Positions 41,084-50,882 of a stretch of DNA of 64,000 nucleotides are shown here, one piece after another. The notes beneath the pieces are model-generated. The model made no database searches and had not been told where the DNA came from. It was given only the letters and a program-made list of their open reading frames with translations. The first letter of the stretch is position 1, and every line of letters starts with the position of its first letter. Made by a program: the position numbers and the translations under genes. This DNA is from Pyropia yezoensis (Eukaryota > Rhodophyta > Bangiophyceae > Bangiales > Bangiaceae): contig CM020620.1 in NCBI GenBank assembly GCA_009829735.1, forward strand, positions 20,744,020 through 20,808,019, read 5' to 3'.

Positions 41084-41236
41084 GGCGAAAGCGTGAGGGG
41101 GGCTAGCAGCCACGTCCCGCGGCGGGGGGTGGCGGCAATAGCAGCAGAGGCAATGGCAACGGCCGCGGGCGCAGAGGTAGTGACAGCGGCGGTGGCCACA
41201 GCGGCGACAGCAACGGAAACGGCGGGCGGCCTCCAA

Positions 41237-41300
41237 GACGGGCGGCTGCCACGACGGGCGGCTGCTACGACGGGCGGCTGCTACGACGGACAGCTGCCGC
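41237..41300 (+). repeat. Four tandem 16-bp units upstream of MSH4
   Basis: GACGGGCGGCTGC(C/T)AC starts at 41237, 41253 and 41269. A diverged copy follows at 41285. The array lies in the 5' flank (or an N-terminal extension) of MSH4. Confidence 0.8.
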
Positions 41301-43853
41301 GACGGGCGAGGCAGGGCCCAGCGGGCGACAGTGCCGAAACAGCTGCGCGAACACACAGCAGTCCCCCGGTGGCTGGCTGGTCTGGATAGCTGCCCCACAG
41401 GTGCAGCGACCCAGTCCAGGTAGTCGCTGACACGCGTCCGGCGGCGGCCGCTGGTATCGAAAACGCGCGCCATGTCGCCACCGTGTGCACACACAGACGC
41501 TATGTACCGGCGTGCCGTTTGTACATACCGTACGCAGGCGCGGCATGCTCACCAGGCCATACTCATGGCGCCAACGAGCTGGGTCAGTCCAGCTCCGACC
41601 TGCTTGGCCTTCTTCAGATGCATCGGGGTTTTGCTTAGTAGCACCAGCTGCTCGCCCAGAGAGAGAAAGTATGGTGGCCGAGACCATAGACTCCCAGTCC
41701 ATGGCCCGCGCAGTCCATGGGCCTGGATCTCTGGATGCGCTTGGCACCCCTCCGTGGTTGAATCCAAGTATTCGGTGACGACCACGGACTTGTTCTTCTG
41801 GACTGCCTTGACTCAGAATCTGTCAGCAGGCTGCAGTCAGCTGGAGATGAGCCTATCAGCAGCGGTGGTTTGGACAACGAGTGACACCCAGGCAGGAAAA
41901 TTGAAACATAGCCCCCCTCGCCCTCCCCCTTCCTCCACCCTTTTTTCGCCACGCGTCCTGCTCGACACGCGGCCGTCTTCCACCGAGTCGGATTCGTGTG
42001 GGTGGGTGCCAAGGCGTCAACGCAGACACCACCTCCTCGGCAGGCGCCGCCACACCACCGCACGACGTCGTGCTGGTCGGCCACGGCTGATCGACCCTGC
42101 CTTTCAACCCCCACAGCCACTGGGTGCAGGCCCCCGTGCACCGCCTCGCCTGGCACTGGCCAAGCCGAATCTCAACCACACAACCCCGCCCACTGCACAC
42201 ACCCCCCGACGACGGTATGTTATGGAGCTGGGCATCTTTTTCTAGCGGGCGTCTGTATTGTATGCCATCACATCGTGAGAGGACTTTTCATATACTTGTT
42301 GTATGCGGCCAGCTACTATGTAGCTAGGGGTGGCAGGGAGGTGCACTGGCACCATCAACGCCGACTGGGCGTAGATTTGGGGCGATAGGTGTTGGAAGAA
42401 GCGGGCCGGGATTTTTGTTTCTGTGAGCACGCGCCGCAAGGCACCGCATCCCCTCTCCCCCTCCTCCATGCTCCTTCCCGGCATCCCGCCACCGCCGCGC
42501 TTTGGTTCTGTTTCCGAGCGAGGCGGCTAGCGCCAGGGTGCACCCCCCCCTGTCCGCGACCCCTGCGCTGTATTTCCCGGACAGGGTTGTGGTGGTGTGC
42601 CTGGTGCCGCCGCGCGCACGACGGCCGGGCGCGCGCCGGGCGCGTGCCGCGCGGGAGTCGGGCAGCCGCCGCTGCCGCCGCTGCCGCGGCGCCCCTCCGC
42701 TGGGTACGCTTGCGGTGGGGGCGCAGGCGCGCTTTGGCGGGGCACGCGGCGTACGCGTTGCGGGCGCGCGGGCGGGGAGGGGGAGTGGACTGGTTGCGGC
42801 CGAAGCTGGGGACCCCCTGGTTGTGGGTCAGAGAGTGGGAGGGGCCCGCCCTGTGCACCAGCGTGTGCGGCGCTGGGGGGTGGCTCCCGCATTTTTTTTT
42901 TTGGCGTGGGCGCCACGTCCGCGTGGCCCACCCCCCCAACCCTGTTCCAGCACATCTACTCTCTTCCCCCCCTCGTTAACTGTCATTCTGACTCTGGCCG
43001 CCCCGCCGTTGCGCACCCGCTTGGTGACCGTGCCGGTGTTGTGTGCCGTAACCCGCCTCCCACCCGTTGTTGCAGCTGAAGCTGCGAAAACGTCCCTCCC
43101 CTCGTCTGCCCGCCCCTCGCCCCCCCCTCCCTTTGGTCATACCTTTTGGGCTGCACCGTCTGCCTATGAGAATACAGGTGGCGACGTGGGTCGGCGGTGT
43201 ACTGAACATACTGTGGCGGTGGCGTGGGAGCCACGCTGACCCGTTTTTTTTTTTGCGTTTGGGGGTCTGTTTGAGGACGGGGGGGGGTACTGGCCTGGTA
43301 TCGTTTCGTGTACCCTCCTTCCCCCCCTTTGCCCTCCATCCCCAATCCTCCCTCTCGTGTAGCTTGGCGGTCTGCCACCACGGCCGCGAGGACGGCGGCG
43401 ACCGTCGCGGCTGGCGCCGCCGGCGCCGTCGGCGCCCCCGTCACGCATCGGTCAAGGGTGGCGGCGGCGGCACCCGCCACGGTGGCGCCGCCGCCTGGAT
43501 GTGACGGCCGCCGGGCGCCACGGACGGCACCCCCCCTTGCCGGCGCCGCCACCCGCGGCGGTCTGGTTGGTCCCGCGGCACTGGGCGGAGGTGCCACCCG
43601 CACTGACGCGGGGGCAGTGGCTGCTGTTGCCGACGCCGCAACGGTGGCGGTGGTGGCGCCCGCCGGTATCGGCGGGGGCGGGAAGGGCAGCAGAGACGGC
43701 AGCGGCGGCAGTGGCAGGGGTGGCATCGGCAGAGACGTCAGAGGCATTCCGGATCGGGGGGCTCGGGGTGACCCGACGGCGGTGGTGGAGAGGGCTGACG
43801 ACACGGCGCCTGCCTTGCCCACCCGCGTTGTTCCGACGCCACGACGACGCACC
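41301..43853. other. Region between MSH4 and the thiol dioxygenase without a supported gene
   Basis: Overlapping ORFs up to 290 codons exist on both strands but show no domain, and those across 43000-43850 mirror each other as Ala/Gly/Arg repeats. Upstream coding or intron sequence of the dioxygenase may be included. Acceptor-like sites occur at about 43075 (GTTGTTGCAG) and 43361 (CTCGTGTAG). T runs occur near 42892 and 43246. Confidence 0.45.
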
Positions 43854-45191
43854 ATGCTGCATCAGTTAGCCAATGAGGCAGTCCGCGCAAGTGGCAGGGT
43901 AGAGATGGCGCTCCGGCGGTCAGGGATGCTGTTCGCCTCCAGGGGGGATTCCGCGGCGTCTGCCGGTGGCGCGGGGGACGGGGCGGGCGGAGGGGGGGCA
44001 CCTTCGGCAGGCCGCGCGCCGAACGGCCACGGCGGCGGTAGCGGTGGCGGCCGCGGCAGCAGCAGCAGCAGACGAAACGTTGCGCCCGCTTCCCCCTCGG
44101 CGGGTGACCCCCGTCGCCGCTCTGGACGGGAACGTCGGCGGCAGTCGCCGCCCGCTGCTCCACTGTGGGTTGTGCCGCCCGCCGACGTGGCGGCTGTGGA
44201 GCGTGCGCTGGCTGCAGTCACCCCTGAGGAGCTTTGTGTGATGCCTACAGACTACATGCCAACGACGACCGACACCTGGGCGGGGGGGGACAGCGACAGC
44301 GGGGATGAGAGGGGTGGGCCGGGTGGTGGCGACGACCCTGGCGGGGATGGCGCAATTATCGCAGGCGGTGGGGTCAGCAGCCGAGGCAGGGTCGGTGGCG
44401 CAGAAGCCGACACGGTATTTCCTACCACGGGGAACTCCCGCTCCGGCTCTTTCCCCACTCCCGCCGATGATGACGCCTATGCCATCATCCACATCCCCGT
44501 GTCAGTCGGGCGCCTGGTCAACATGAGCGTGTTCATTCTGCCTGCTGGCACGGCCATCCCACTGCACGACCATCCGGGCATGACGGTGGTGACCAAAGTC
44601 TTGTGGGGGACCCTTCATGTCAAATCTTACGACCTGGTGCGGCCGCGGGGGTCGGGCGGCAGGCGGCTGGCATCTAGCGGTCGGGATGGGATACCCAGCG
44701 GACCTGACCATGGCACCCCCAACGGCTGGCACGCGGGGGCAAATGGGGGGACCTCACCGGCATCCGTCGCGGATGGCAGTCCACTTCCCCCCTCCCCGTC
44801 CGCTTCACCCGCCTTGTGGCCCCCGAACGCGTCGGTGCCTCTCCCGCCGGGCTTGGCGGTTGCGCACCCCCCCCAGACGCTCGTCGGCGGTGACATCCGC
44901 ACGCTGGGCCCCGCCGGTGGGGGCAACATCCACCACTTTCGGGCGTCACCCGAGGGCCGGTGCGCGTTGCTCGACGTGTCCCTCCCGCCCTATGACTTCC
45001 CCGGCGGTCGTGGGGTCCACTACTTTGCCCCTGCCGCGGCGCTCGATGCTGACACGGCCGCGTCGCTGGCAGCGGCGGGGGTGGTGGCACCGCCGGGGGT
45101 CACCTTTGTGACCCTCACCGAGGTGCCATCACCTCCGTCGTACCGCACGGTCGATGCCGAGTACTGCGGTCCAACGGTTACGGTGCTGTGA
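43854..45191 (+). CDS. Thiol dioxygenase of the PCO/ADO family (oxygen-sensing cysteine oxidase)
   Basis: This non-haem-iron cupin enzyme oxidises N-terminal cysteine or small thiols and feeds the Cys branch of the N-degron pathway. The protein has 445 aa from the ATG at 43854; the frame is open further upstream but only from a GTG. A Ser/Arg/Gly-rich leader is followed by the family helix (VERALAAVTPEEL) and then FILPAGTAIPLHDHPGMTVV, with metal ligands His238 and His240. GTLHVKSYDLV follows. The third histidine is in GGNIHHFRA at about 360, then ALLDVSLPPYDF. The tail has VDAEYCGPTV. Spacing between the second and third ligand is about 120 residues, against roughly 80 in human ADO, because of a disordered Ser/Pro/Gly insertion (about 260-345). 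Whether it prefers peptide or cysteamine cannot be told. Confidence 0.88.
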   Translation: MLHQLANEAVRASGRVEMALRRSGMLFASRGDSAASAGGAGDGAGGGGAPSAGRAPNGHGGGSGGGRGSSSSRRNVAPASPSAGDPRRRSGRERRRQSPPAAPLWVVPPADVAAVERALAAVTPEELCVMPTDYMPTTTDTWAGGDSDSGDERGGPGGGDDPGGDGAIIAGGGVSSRGRVGGAEADTVFPTTGNSRSGSFPTPADDDAYAIIHIPVSVGRLVNMSVFILPAGTAIPLHDHPGMTVVTKVLWGTLHVKSYDLVRPRGSGGRRLASSGRDGIPSGPDHGTPNGWHAGANGGTSPASVADGSPLPPSPSASPALWPPNASVPLPPGLAVAHPPQTLVGGDIRTLGPAGGGNIHHFRASPEGRCALLDVSLPPYDFPGGRGVHYFAPAAALDADTAASLAAAGVVAPPGVTFVTLTEVPSPPSYRTVDAEYCGPTVTVL

Positions 45192-46180
45192 TGGGACGGG
45201 CAGGTCCGGCTTTTTTGGGGGGCCCTCAAGGGCGCGGGCGGTGTGGGCGAGTGGGGGGCACAGTGTGAACGCAGTTTTTCCAGGACGGTTGCGTCGGAGG
45301 ACAGCAGGCGTAGTGAATGTGGACGACGGCAGCGCGTTGGGCTGCCCGAGGGGTGCGCTACCGGCCAGGGACAAGCGGGCTGGCTTGTTGCGGAGGAATG
45401 AGGGCTTGGGGTGCGGGCATGGTGGCGAGGTCTGCTGCCCCCCCTTCTCGGATGCGCAAAGGGGGAACACGTAGAACAACAGCGTCTTGGGGGTATGACC
45501 CACTGCCGACCCTCGCAGCTTGGGAGCGTTCCCTGCTGGACAGTACCCCCCGACTGTGAATTGGAAGACAAGGGGGCGACGCCTGACAATGGGGGGCACC
45601 GCTGGGCAGCGGGCGCAGGGCGGCGCGGCGGCAGCGCGTGGCCGGAAGCGCCCGGCCGTGGTGGAAGTCCCACCGTGCTGGTACATACGCGCACAGAGGT
45701 ATGTGTGTGGGGTGGGGGGGGGCGGGCGCCCGGGCTGCGAGCGGGCAACAAAGGTGGGTAAGGGCAGGGGGGGAGCGCCGCTCTGGGCGGCGGTTCCCAT
45801 GCGCCCGGTGCTTGAAAGTGAGATGACGAGCCCGGCCGGAACAACACGACCTTTCCTCACACTGATGCCTGCCGAAGACGAGGAGATGCTCCGGTGGAAA
45901 AAAAGACAATCCATCGCCTGGGCGAAACGAGCAGAGCAGAGGCGCCGCCCGCTGTGCCGTAGCTTGCAGGCCTGCCTGCACGTGCTTCGGTTTTTTTGTT
46001 TTTGCCCCAGCGGGGCTGATCGCGCTGGGCCCCTCGGCGGTGTCGGCGCGCTGCCACTCCCCTTGGGCGGCTCGACGCTGGCCAGCTACCGTACCCCCCG
46101 CCCCAGCCGTCGCTTACCTAACCCTACACCATCGCCCCTCTCTCCCCCGCCGCCGTCACAGGGTCATCCCCCCCCACCCC
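45192..46180. other. Intergenic stretch between converging genes
   Basis: ORFs of 66-275 codons overlap in several frames. None has a recognisable domain. The stretch holds the 3' ends of the dioxygenase and of the disordered-protein gene. Runs of T (45992) and G/C are present. I see no RNA gene. Confidence 0.5.
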
Positions 46181-49100
46181 TCATGGCACCGTCCCCGGCG
46201 GCGGCGGCCGGCGCAGCCGCGGCCGCCGCGGCGGAGGCGCCCGCTCCCGCACCACAGACGTCAACGGCGGGCGGCGGCAGGCCGCTGGTACTGACGGCCC
46301 GCCACCCGCGGTGGTCGCGCCCTCCGTGGCGGCGGCGGCGCCAGATGGAGGCGGCCGCGACTCGACCACTGACGACGGCGGCGGCCGCGACTCGACCACT
46401 GAGGACGGGATTGCGGCGGGCGGCGCCGGCCGCGACTCGACCACCGACGACGGCATTGCCACGCGGCCGGCGGTACCGCGGCCGCCCGTCCCGCGCGGAG
46501 GCGGCCGCGACTCGACCACCGACGACGGCATTGCCACGTGGGCGGCGGTACCGCGGCCGCCCGTCCCACGCGGAGGCGGCCGCGACTCGACCACCGACGA
46601 CGGCAAGGTGGCAGGCGCCGCCGCCGTCCCGCCGTCGCCGCCGCTGCGCCGGGGCACCAGGAAGCCCCGCGCGAGGCCGCTGCCAAAGGTGGCCGTATCG
46701 GCGGCGCCGCCCCCCGCATCGTTGCTGCCGCTGGCCTTGACACCAGGATTGGCATCCACGGCATCGGCGTCCGCTTCGTATGCGTGACGGATGTCGGCCG
46801 GCACGCCCACAACGCGGCCGTCCAACTTGAGCGCCGCGCCGTCATCGTCGCCGTCCTCTTCGCCATCTTCCTCGCCACTGCCGGCGGCGACGTCGTCCGC
46901 CTCGGCGTCGCCGCCCAGGGCCAACAGCGACTTGTAATCAAACTCGTCCTCGTCTTCGTCGCCCTCGTCGATCGGCTCCCACAGGTCGTCCACGCCATTG
47001 GCGCCGCCGGAGGAGGCGTCCTCCTTGTCACGGCAAAAGAGCTCCACCTGCATAAGCTCTGCCATGTAGGCGCTGCGTTCAGTGGGCCACACGAGCTTTG
47101 GGGGAACGATCAGCTTCATGTCGTCCTCGCTGTCGCCGCCGACGCCGCCGTCGGCACCAGGGGCAGCGCCATCCCTGTTGCCGCGGCCGTCAGCACTCTC
47201 GGCGCGGTGCAGGGTGTCTTCAATGGTACCGATGGCAGAAGCCGTGCAGGCCGCACCGGCATCTGCAGCGTCTACTGCGGCAATGGCCACGCCGTTTGCA
47301 GGCGCGTCCGTGGAAGTACCTGTCGCTGCGTCAGCGGGAGCACCTGTCGATGAGTCTGCGAAAGCGTCTGCGGAAGCGTTTGCTGCGGGTGCCCCTGCGT
47401 GCGCAGGAGCGCACCTGGAAGCGCCAGCGGTGTTACCCGCCCCAGGAGCGACACCGGCCGCCACAGGGGCGCGCCCCTCGCCATTCCTGCTCGCACCATT
47501 GCCCATGCCGGCGCCCGCGTCCAACCCCTCCTCGGCGGTGGGCAACGCAATAAAAGTGGCAGTTACCTCATCATCCGCCGACGTACAGACGGGGCTGTCC
47601 GGTCCGTACTGGGGGGCAGCGGCAACGGCTGCAGGCGCCGGCTCCTCCGCCGCGAGAAACGATCCACGTGCACCCTCCCCGTCGGCACCGGCGTTGGCCG
47701 AGGGAGAGCATTCTGCGACCTCGGCGGCGGCCGCTCCAGTGATGGCGGCGGCGTCGGGAGCGACAGAGGTGGTAGTGTCTGTAACTCCTCCAACAGGGAC
47801 GTCCCCATCGAGCGCAGCATCGTACACGGCCGCAAGCAAGGCGGTGCGCTCCGCAGACGTGGCGCCCGCAATCAAACTCTCGTCTGACTCATCATCCCGG
47901 GGCGGCGGCGCTACAGGCGGTCCGCCGGGGGGTGCCGGGGTGGCTGCCACCTCTGGCGCACCGCCGACGTCGTCGTCGAGCAACCCATGACGAGGCCCTG
48001 CGGTAGTAACACCGCCGGCATCCGCCGCCGCCGTCGCCTCTCCCGCCACCTCCATCGTCGTCGTCGACGTCGACGTCGTCGTCGTCGCTGTCGTCGCCCC
48101 TGACGACCCCGCAAACGCTTCCGCCACAGCCAAGGCCGACACAGGGGCAGCCGGTGTGTGGGTATCCCCCGTTGCCGCATCCGGAGAGGCGTTGGGGACA
48201 GCAGCACCCCCCTTGGAACGCCCAGCCTTTTTTCCCCTGCTGCTGCTGCCAGCCTTGTCCGCGCCTCCCCGGCGCTTGAGGAACCCCCGCATGAAGCCAT
48301 CCCCAAAAGCCCGCTCCCGCACCTTGGCCTTGTCCACCGGCTTAACCGCGGATGGCACAGGCACCGGCGGCGATGGTGGCACCGGCAGCGGTAGCGCCCC
48401 CGCCACGTCGTCCACCAGCGGCGGGAGCTCCTCGTCTGGTAGCACGGCACTGGCGCCGGCGCCAGCTCCCCCAGCCTCCCCCCCCCCCCCAGCACCTCCC
48501 GTCAGACCATCCACCCCCTCTCCCCCCGGCAGGCCATGCACAGCCACCTGCACCCCGTCTGCGTCGTACTCCTCCACTAGGTTCACCACCCCCGACGCCC
48601 CCCTCTCTTCGGTAGCCCGCGCCACCGCCGCGGCGAGGGCGGCGTAGTAGTCGGCCTTTTGGCGTTTGGACAGCTTGCGCACCTTTTTTTGCGTGGGTGG
48701 CCGGGGTGCGCGGGGCGGGGGAGGGGCCGCTGCCACCTCGGCCGCGTTAAGCACCACGGGCGCGGACGCAAAACGGACGCGCCGGTGCGGGTCCCGGACG
48801 CGGGGCGACGGGGCGTCGGGGGGAGAAGCCGCGGCGGCAGCGGCGGAAACGGGCTCCCCCGCAGCGTCGCCTGGTGTGCTGGCCGCCGCCGAGCACGACT
48901 CACCTACTAGTGGCAGCGAAGGCGAGCAGTCGGCGCTCGACGCCGACGCCGATGCAGACGGATGCGAGGCAGCGGGGGGGTCGTCGCGCCCAGCGGGCGG
49001 TGGCGACACACCGGCCGCCACCGCCGCGGGAGGCAACGACAGCGTCTGCCCCACCGCGGGAGGTGAACGCGGCGTCGCCTCTGGTTGCGACGACGGCGGT

Positions 49101-49552
49101 GGCAGCGACGCCGCTTCGGGCGCCTCCCCCACCTCGAGCGGCGGCGGTGACGGCGGCAGCGCCGCGGCCGCCGCAGCCGCCGTCATCGTCGCGGCCAACG
49201 GCGTCGCCCAATCTCTACCGACTGGGGGTGGCGGCGCTCCAACCGCCATGAACGGCCGGGTATCGATGTCCGTCGCAGTTTTCCCTGTCGACCCCGCCGA
49301 CGCTGCCGCCACCTCTGCCGCCGCCGCTGCCGCCGCGGCTCCCGCCGCCGGGGTAGGCGGTGCTCCGGCCGCCATGAGCGACAGCCAGATATCGATGCCC
49401 GTCGCAGTTTCCGCCGTCGCTACCGCTGCCACTGCCGCCGGCCCAGCCGCCACCGCTGCCCCATCCACGGCGTCGCGGAACGGTGGATGCCAGCGCTGCG
49501 GCCACCGACAAGTGCCACCGCTGTTACCTGCAGGGGCTGGCCAACTGAGCAT
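46181..49552 (-). CDS. Large disordered protein with repeated SSVVESRP motifs, family unknown
   Basis: The ORF has 1123 codons from the ATG at 49552 and no introns. Most of it is Ala/Pro/Asp/Ser-rich. Islands that look constrained are KVRKLSKRQKADYYAALAAA and VVNLVEEYDADGVQV (about 290-340), RERAFGDGFMRGFLKRR (about 425), MKLIVPPKLVWPTERSAYM and ELMQVELFCRDKED (about 820-855), DLWEPIDEGDEDEDEFDYKSL, and ARGFLVPRR. The C-terminus has five SSVVESRP copies and one SVVRERAP, each followed by Pro. The paired GFM/L-RGFL and VVE elements suggest repeated short linear motifs for a partner protein. Acidic stretches suggest a nuclear scaffold. I do not recognise the family, and an upstream exon is possible. 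Confidence 0.65.
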   Translation of the reverse strand: MLSWPAPAGNSGGTCRWPQRWHPPFRDAVDGAAVAAGPAAVAAVATAETATGIDIWLSLMAAGAPPTPAAGAAAAAAAAEVAAASAGSTGKTATDIDTRPFMAVGAPPPPVGRDWATPLAATMTAAAAAAALPPSPPPLEVGEAPEAASLPPPSSQPEATPRSPPAVGQTLSLPPAAVAAGVSPPPAGRDDPPAASHPSASASASSADCSPSLPLVGESCSAAASTPGDAAGEPVSAAAAAASPPDAPSPRVRDPHRRVRFASAPVVLNAAEVAAAPPPPRAPRPPTQKKVRKLSKRQKADYYAALAAAVARATEERGASGVVNLVEEYDADGVQVAVHGLPGGEGVDGLTGGAGGGGEAGGAGAGASAVLPDEELPPLVDDVAGALPLPVPPSPPVPVPSAVKPVDKAKVRERAFGDGFMRGFLKRRGGADKAGSSSRGKKAGRSKGGAAVPNASPDAATGDTHTPAAPVSALAVAEAFAGSSGATTATTTTSTSTTTMEVAGEATAAADAGGVTTAGPRHGLLDDDVGGAPEVAATPAPPGGPPVAPPPRDDESDESLIAGATSAERTALLAAVYDAALDGDVPVGGVTDTTTSVAPDAAAITGAAAAEVAECSPSANAGADGEGARGSFLAAEEPAPAAVAAAPQYGPDSPVCTSADDEVTATFIALPTAEEGLDAGAGMGNGASRNGEGRAPVAAGVAPGAGNTAGASRCAPAHAGAPAANASADAFADSSTGAPADAATGTSTDAPANGVAIAAVDAADAGAACTASAIGTIEDTLHRAESADGRGNRDGAAPGADGGVGGDSEDDMKLIVPPKLVWPTERSAYMAELMQVELFCRDKEDASSGGANGVDDLWEPIDEGDEDEDEFDYKSLLALGGDAEADDVAAGSGEEDGEEDGDDDGAALKLDGRVVGVPADIRHAYEADADAVDANPGVKASGSNDAGGGAADTATFGSGLARGFLVPRRSGGDGGTAAAPATLPSSVVESRPPPRGTGGRGTAAHVAMPSSVVESRPPPRGTGGRGTAGRVAMPSSVVESRPAPPAAIPSSVVESRPPPSSVVESRPPPSGAAAATEGATTAGGGPSVPAACRRPPLTSVVRERAPPPRRPRLRRPPPPGTVP
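46360..46610 (-). repeat. Repeat tract encoding the SSVVESRP units
   Basis: The motif GTCGAGTCGCGGCCGC (minus strand) recurs five times. Two copies are embedded in near-identical units of about 69 bp that also contain the GTGGRGTA-coding sequence. Units are unevenly spaced, which fits unequal exchange. Confidence 0.8.
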
Positions 49553-49655
49553 TTACTCTCCAAGCTTCAGCGACCCGTCAAACGCTAGGGAATTACTATT
49601 TTTTTTAATGTGAATATATTCTTGCGTGTACTCAATGTCTACAGAGGAATTGTCT

Positions 49656-49727
49656 GGGGCTGTAGCTCAGAGGAAGAGTGTTCGCTTTGCATGCGAAATG
49701 TCCGGGGATCGAACCCCCGCTGCTCCA
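49656..49727 (+). tRNA. trnA-UGC: tRNA-Ala, anticodon TGC
   Basis: A 72-nt cloverleaf. The acceptor arm is GGGGCTG with CTGCTCC, including the G3:U70 pair that is the alanine identity element and an unusual U6:U67 mismatch. The D stem is GCTC with GAGT. The anticodon arm is TTCGC-TTTGCAT-GCGAA, with TGC in the loop. The T arm is CGGGG-ATCGAAC-CCCCG, and the discriminator base is A. There is no intron and CCA is not encoded, as in eukaryotes. A T5 terminator follows directly. The isolated position in a protein-coding neighbourhood fits a nuclear gene. Confidence 0.95.
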
Positions 49728-49729
49728 CA

Positions 49730-49734
49730 TTTTT
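49730..49734 (+). terminator. RNA polymerase III terminator of the tRNA gene
   Basis: A TTTTT run begins three bases after the tRNA discriminator base. Confidence 0.85.
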
Positions 49735-50882
49735 GCGCAGCTCGCATTGTGGCACGACGACGGAGGCTTGCGCACAACCGGCGCACAAAACAGCAGTACC
49801 ATCGGGTCAGTGGCATCCCTGCCACACGCCCGGGCGTCCACGAGGCAACGGGAGTCTCCTCTGCTTTGAACTGTTTGCTGCATACAGTGCGGTTACGCTC
49901 CCACCACCAGGCGCCCGGTGCCAAGGCATGCTGAGGTGGCAGATACCACTACCCCAACAGACGTGTTCGGCTGGCGGTCACTCTGGTCGTGACCTTCTCG
50001 TCTCGCAGAGAGCGAGATTTCACTTTCCAAGATGCAGTGGGACGACTTCCATCACACAACATCGACCGCGCATTCCATTCGAGTAGTCCACGCTCCGCAG
50101 CCTTCATCCGACTCCCATTGGGACAGCACCCAACGGGAAGAGCGTGCGGGCCATGGCCAGATGAGAGGAGAGAACAAGAAAAAGAAAAGAATAGCATGAC
50201 GTGTAACCAGACGCTGGTCCCTTATCAAAGGCGTGCCCGCCGCCATCGGGTGCGCCCCCGCTTGCGTGCCCCCCTCCGGGGCACCCAGGCGCTCGTCAAG
50301 CACCCCGACGGCCACCATCAGCACGCCTGTTGTGGCGGCGGTACGGAGTGGTCGCTACTAGCCCTGCGCGCGGGCGGGGAGCCTGTACCCTGTGGATGCC
50401 CAACGACGGCAGCAGGCGGGGGAGACCCGCCACCCCCCTCCCCTCCCCACCCTCCCCCCAATTCCACACCGCCAACGCCCGTTCACACAAGTGACGCGCC
50501 CAGCGGTATGGGGCTCCCGCTGCAAGCCGACACTCAACGCGAGCGCCCCGTCAACGGGCCAGCGGGGGGGCGCCGACTGGCGTGAGCGCAGCCCGCACAG
50601 CGACCAGCGGCCGCTGTCCTCCCGCATACACACGCCACCGGCACGAAAGCTCCGCCTTCCCAAATCGCCTGCCACATCAAGTCATACGCCCCCGCACCTC
50701 CAGAAAACGCCAAGAAGCCCGCGGCCGGCACACACCGCAGGACATGACATCTGCGACGGACTCACCATCTGCGGATAGGTGGAAAGGGCATTGCAGGGCC
50801 TGCAGGGCCAAACCAGAGCCACCCAGCTCAAGCTTTCAACCTTCCCCGAGCCCTGTAAGCTTTCCTCCTTCCTCCCGGGGCT
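49735..50882. other. Intergenic region between tRNA-Ala and UPF2
   Basis: Short ORFs on both strands carry no domain. The region just before 50883 holds the UPF2 3' flank. I see no further RNA gene or repeat. Confidence 0.5.
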
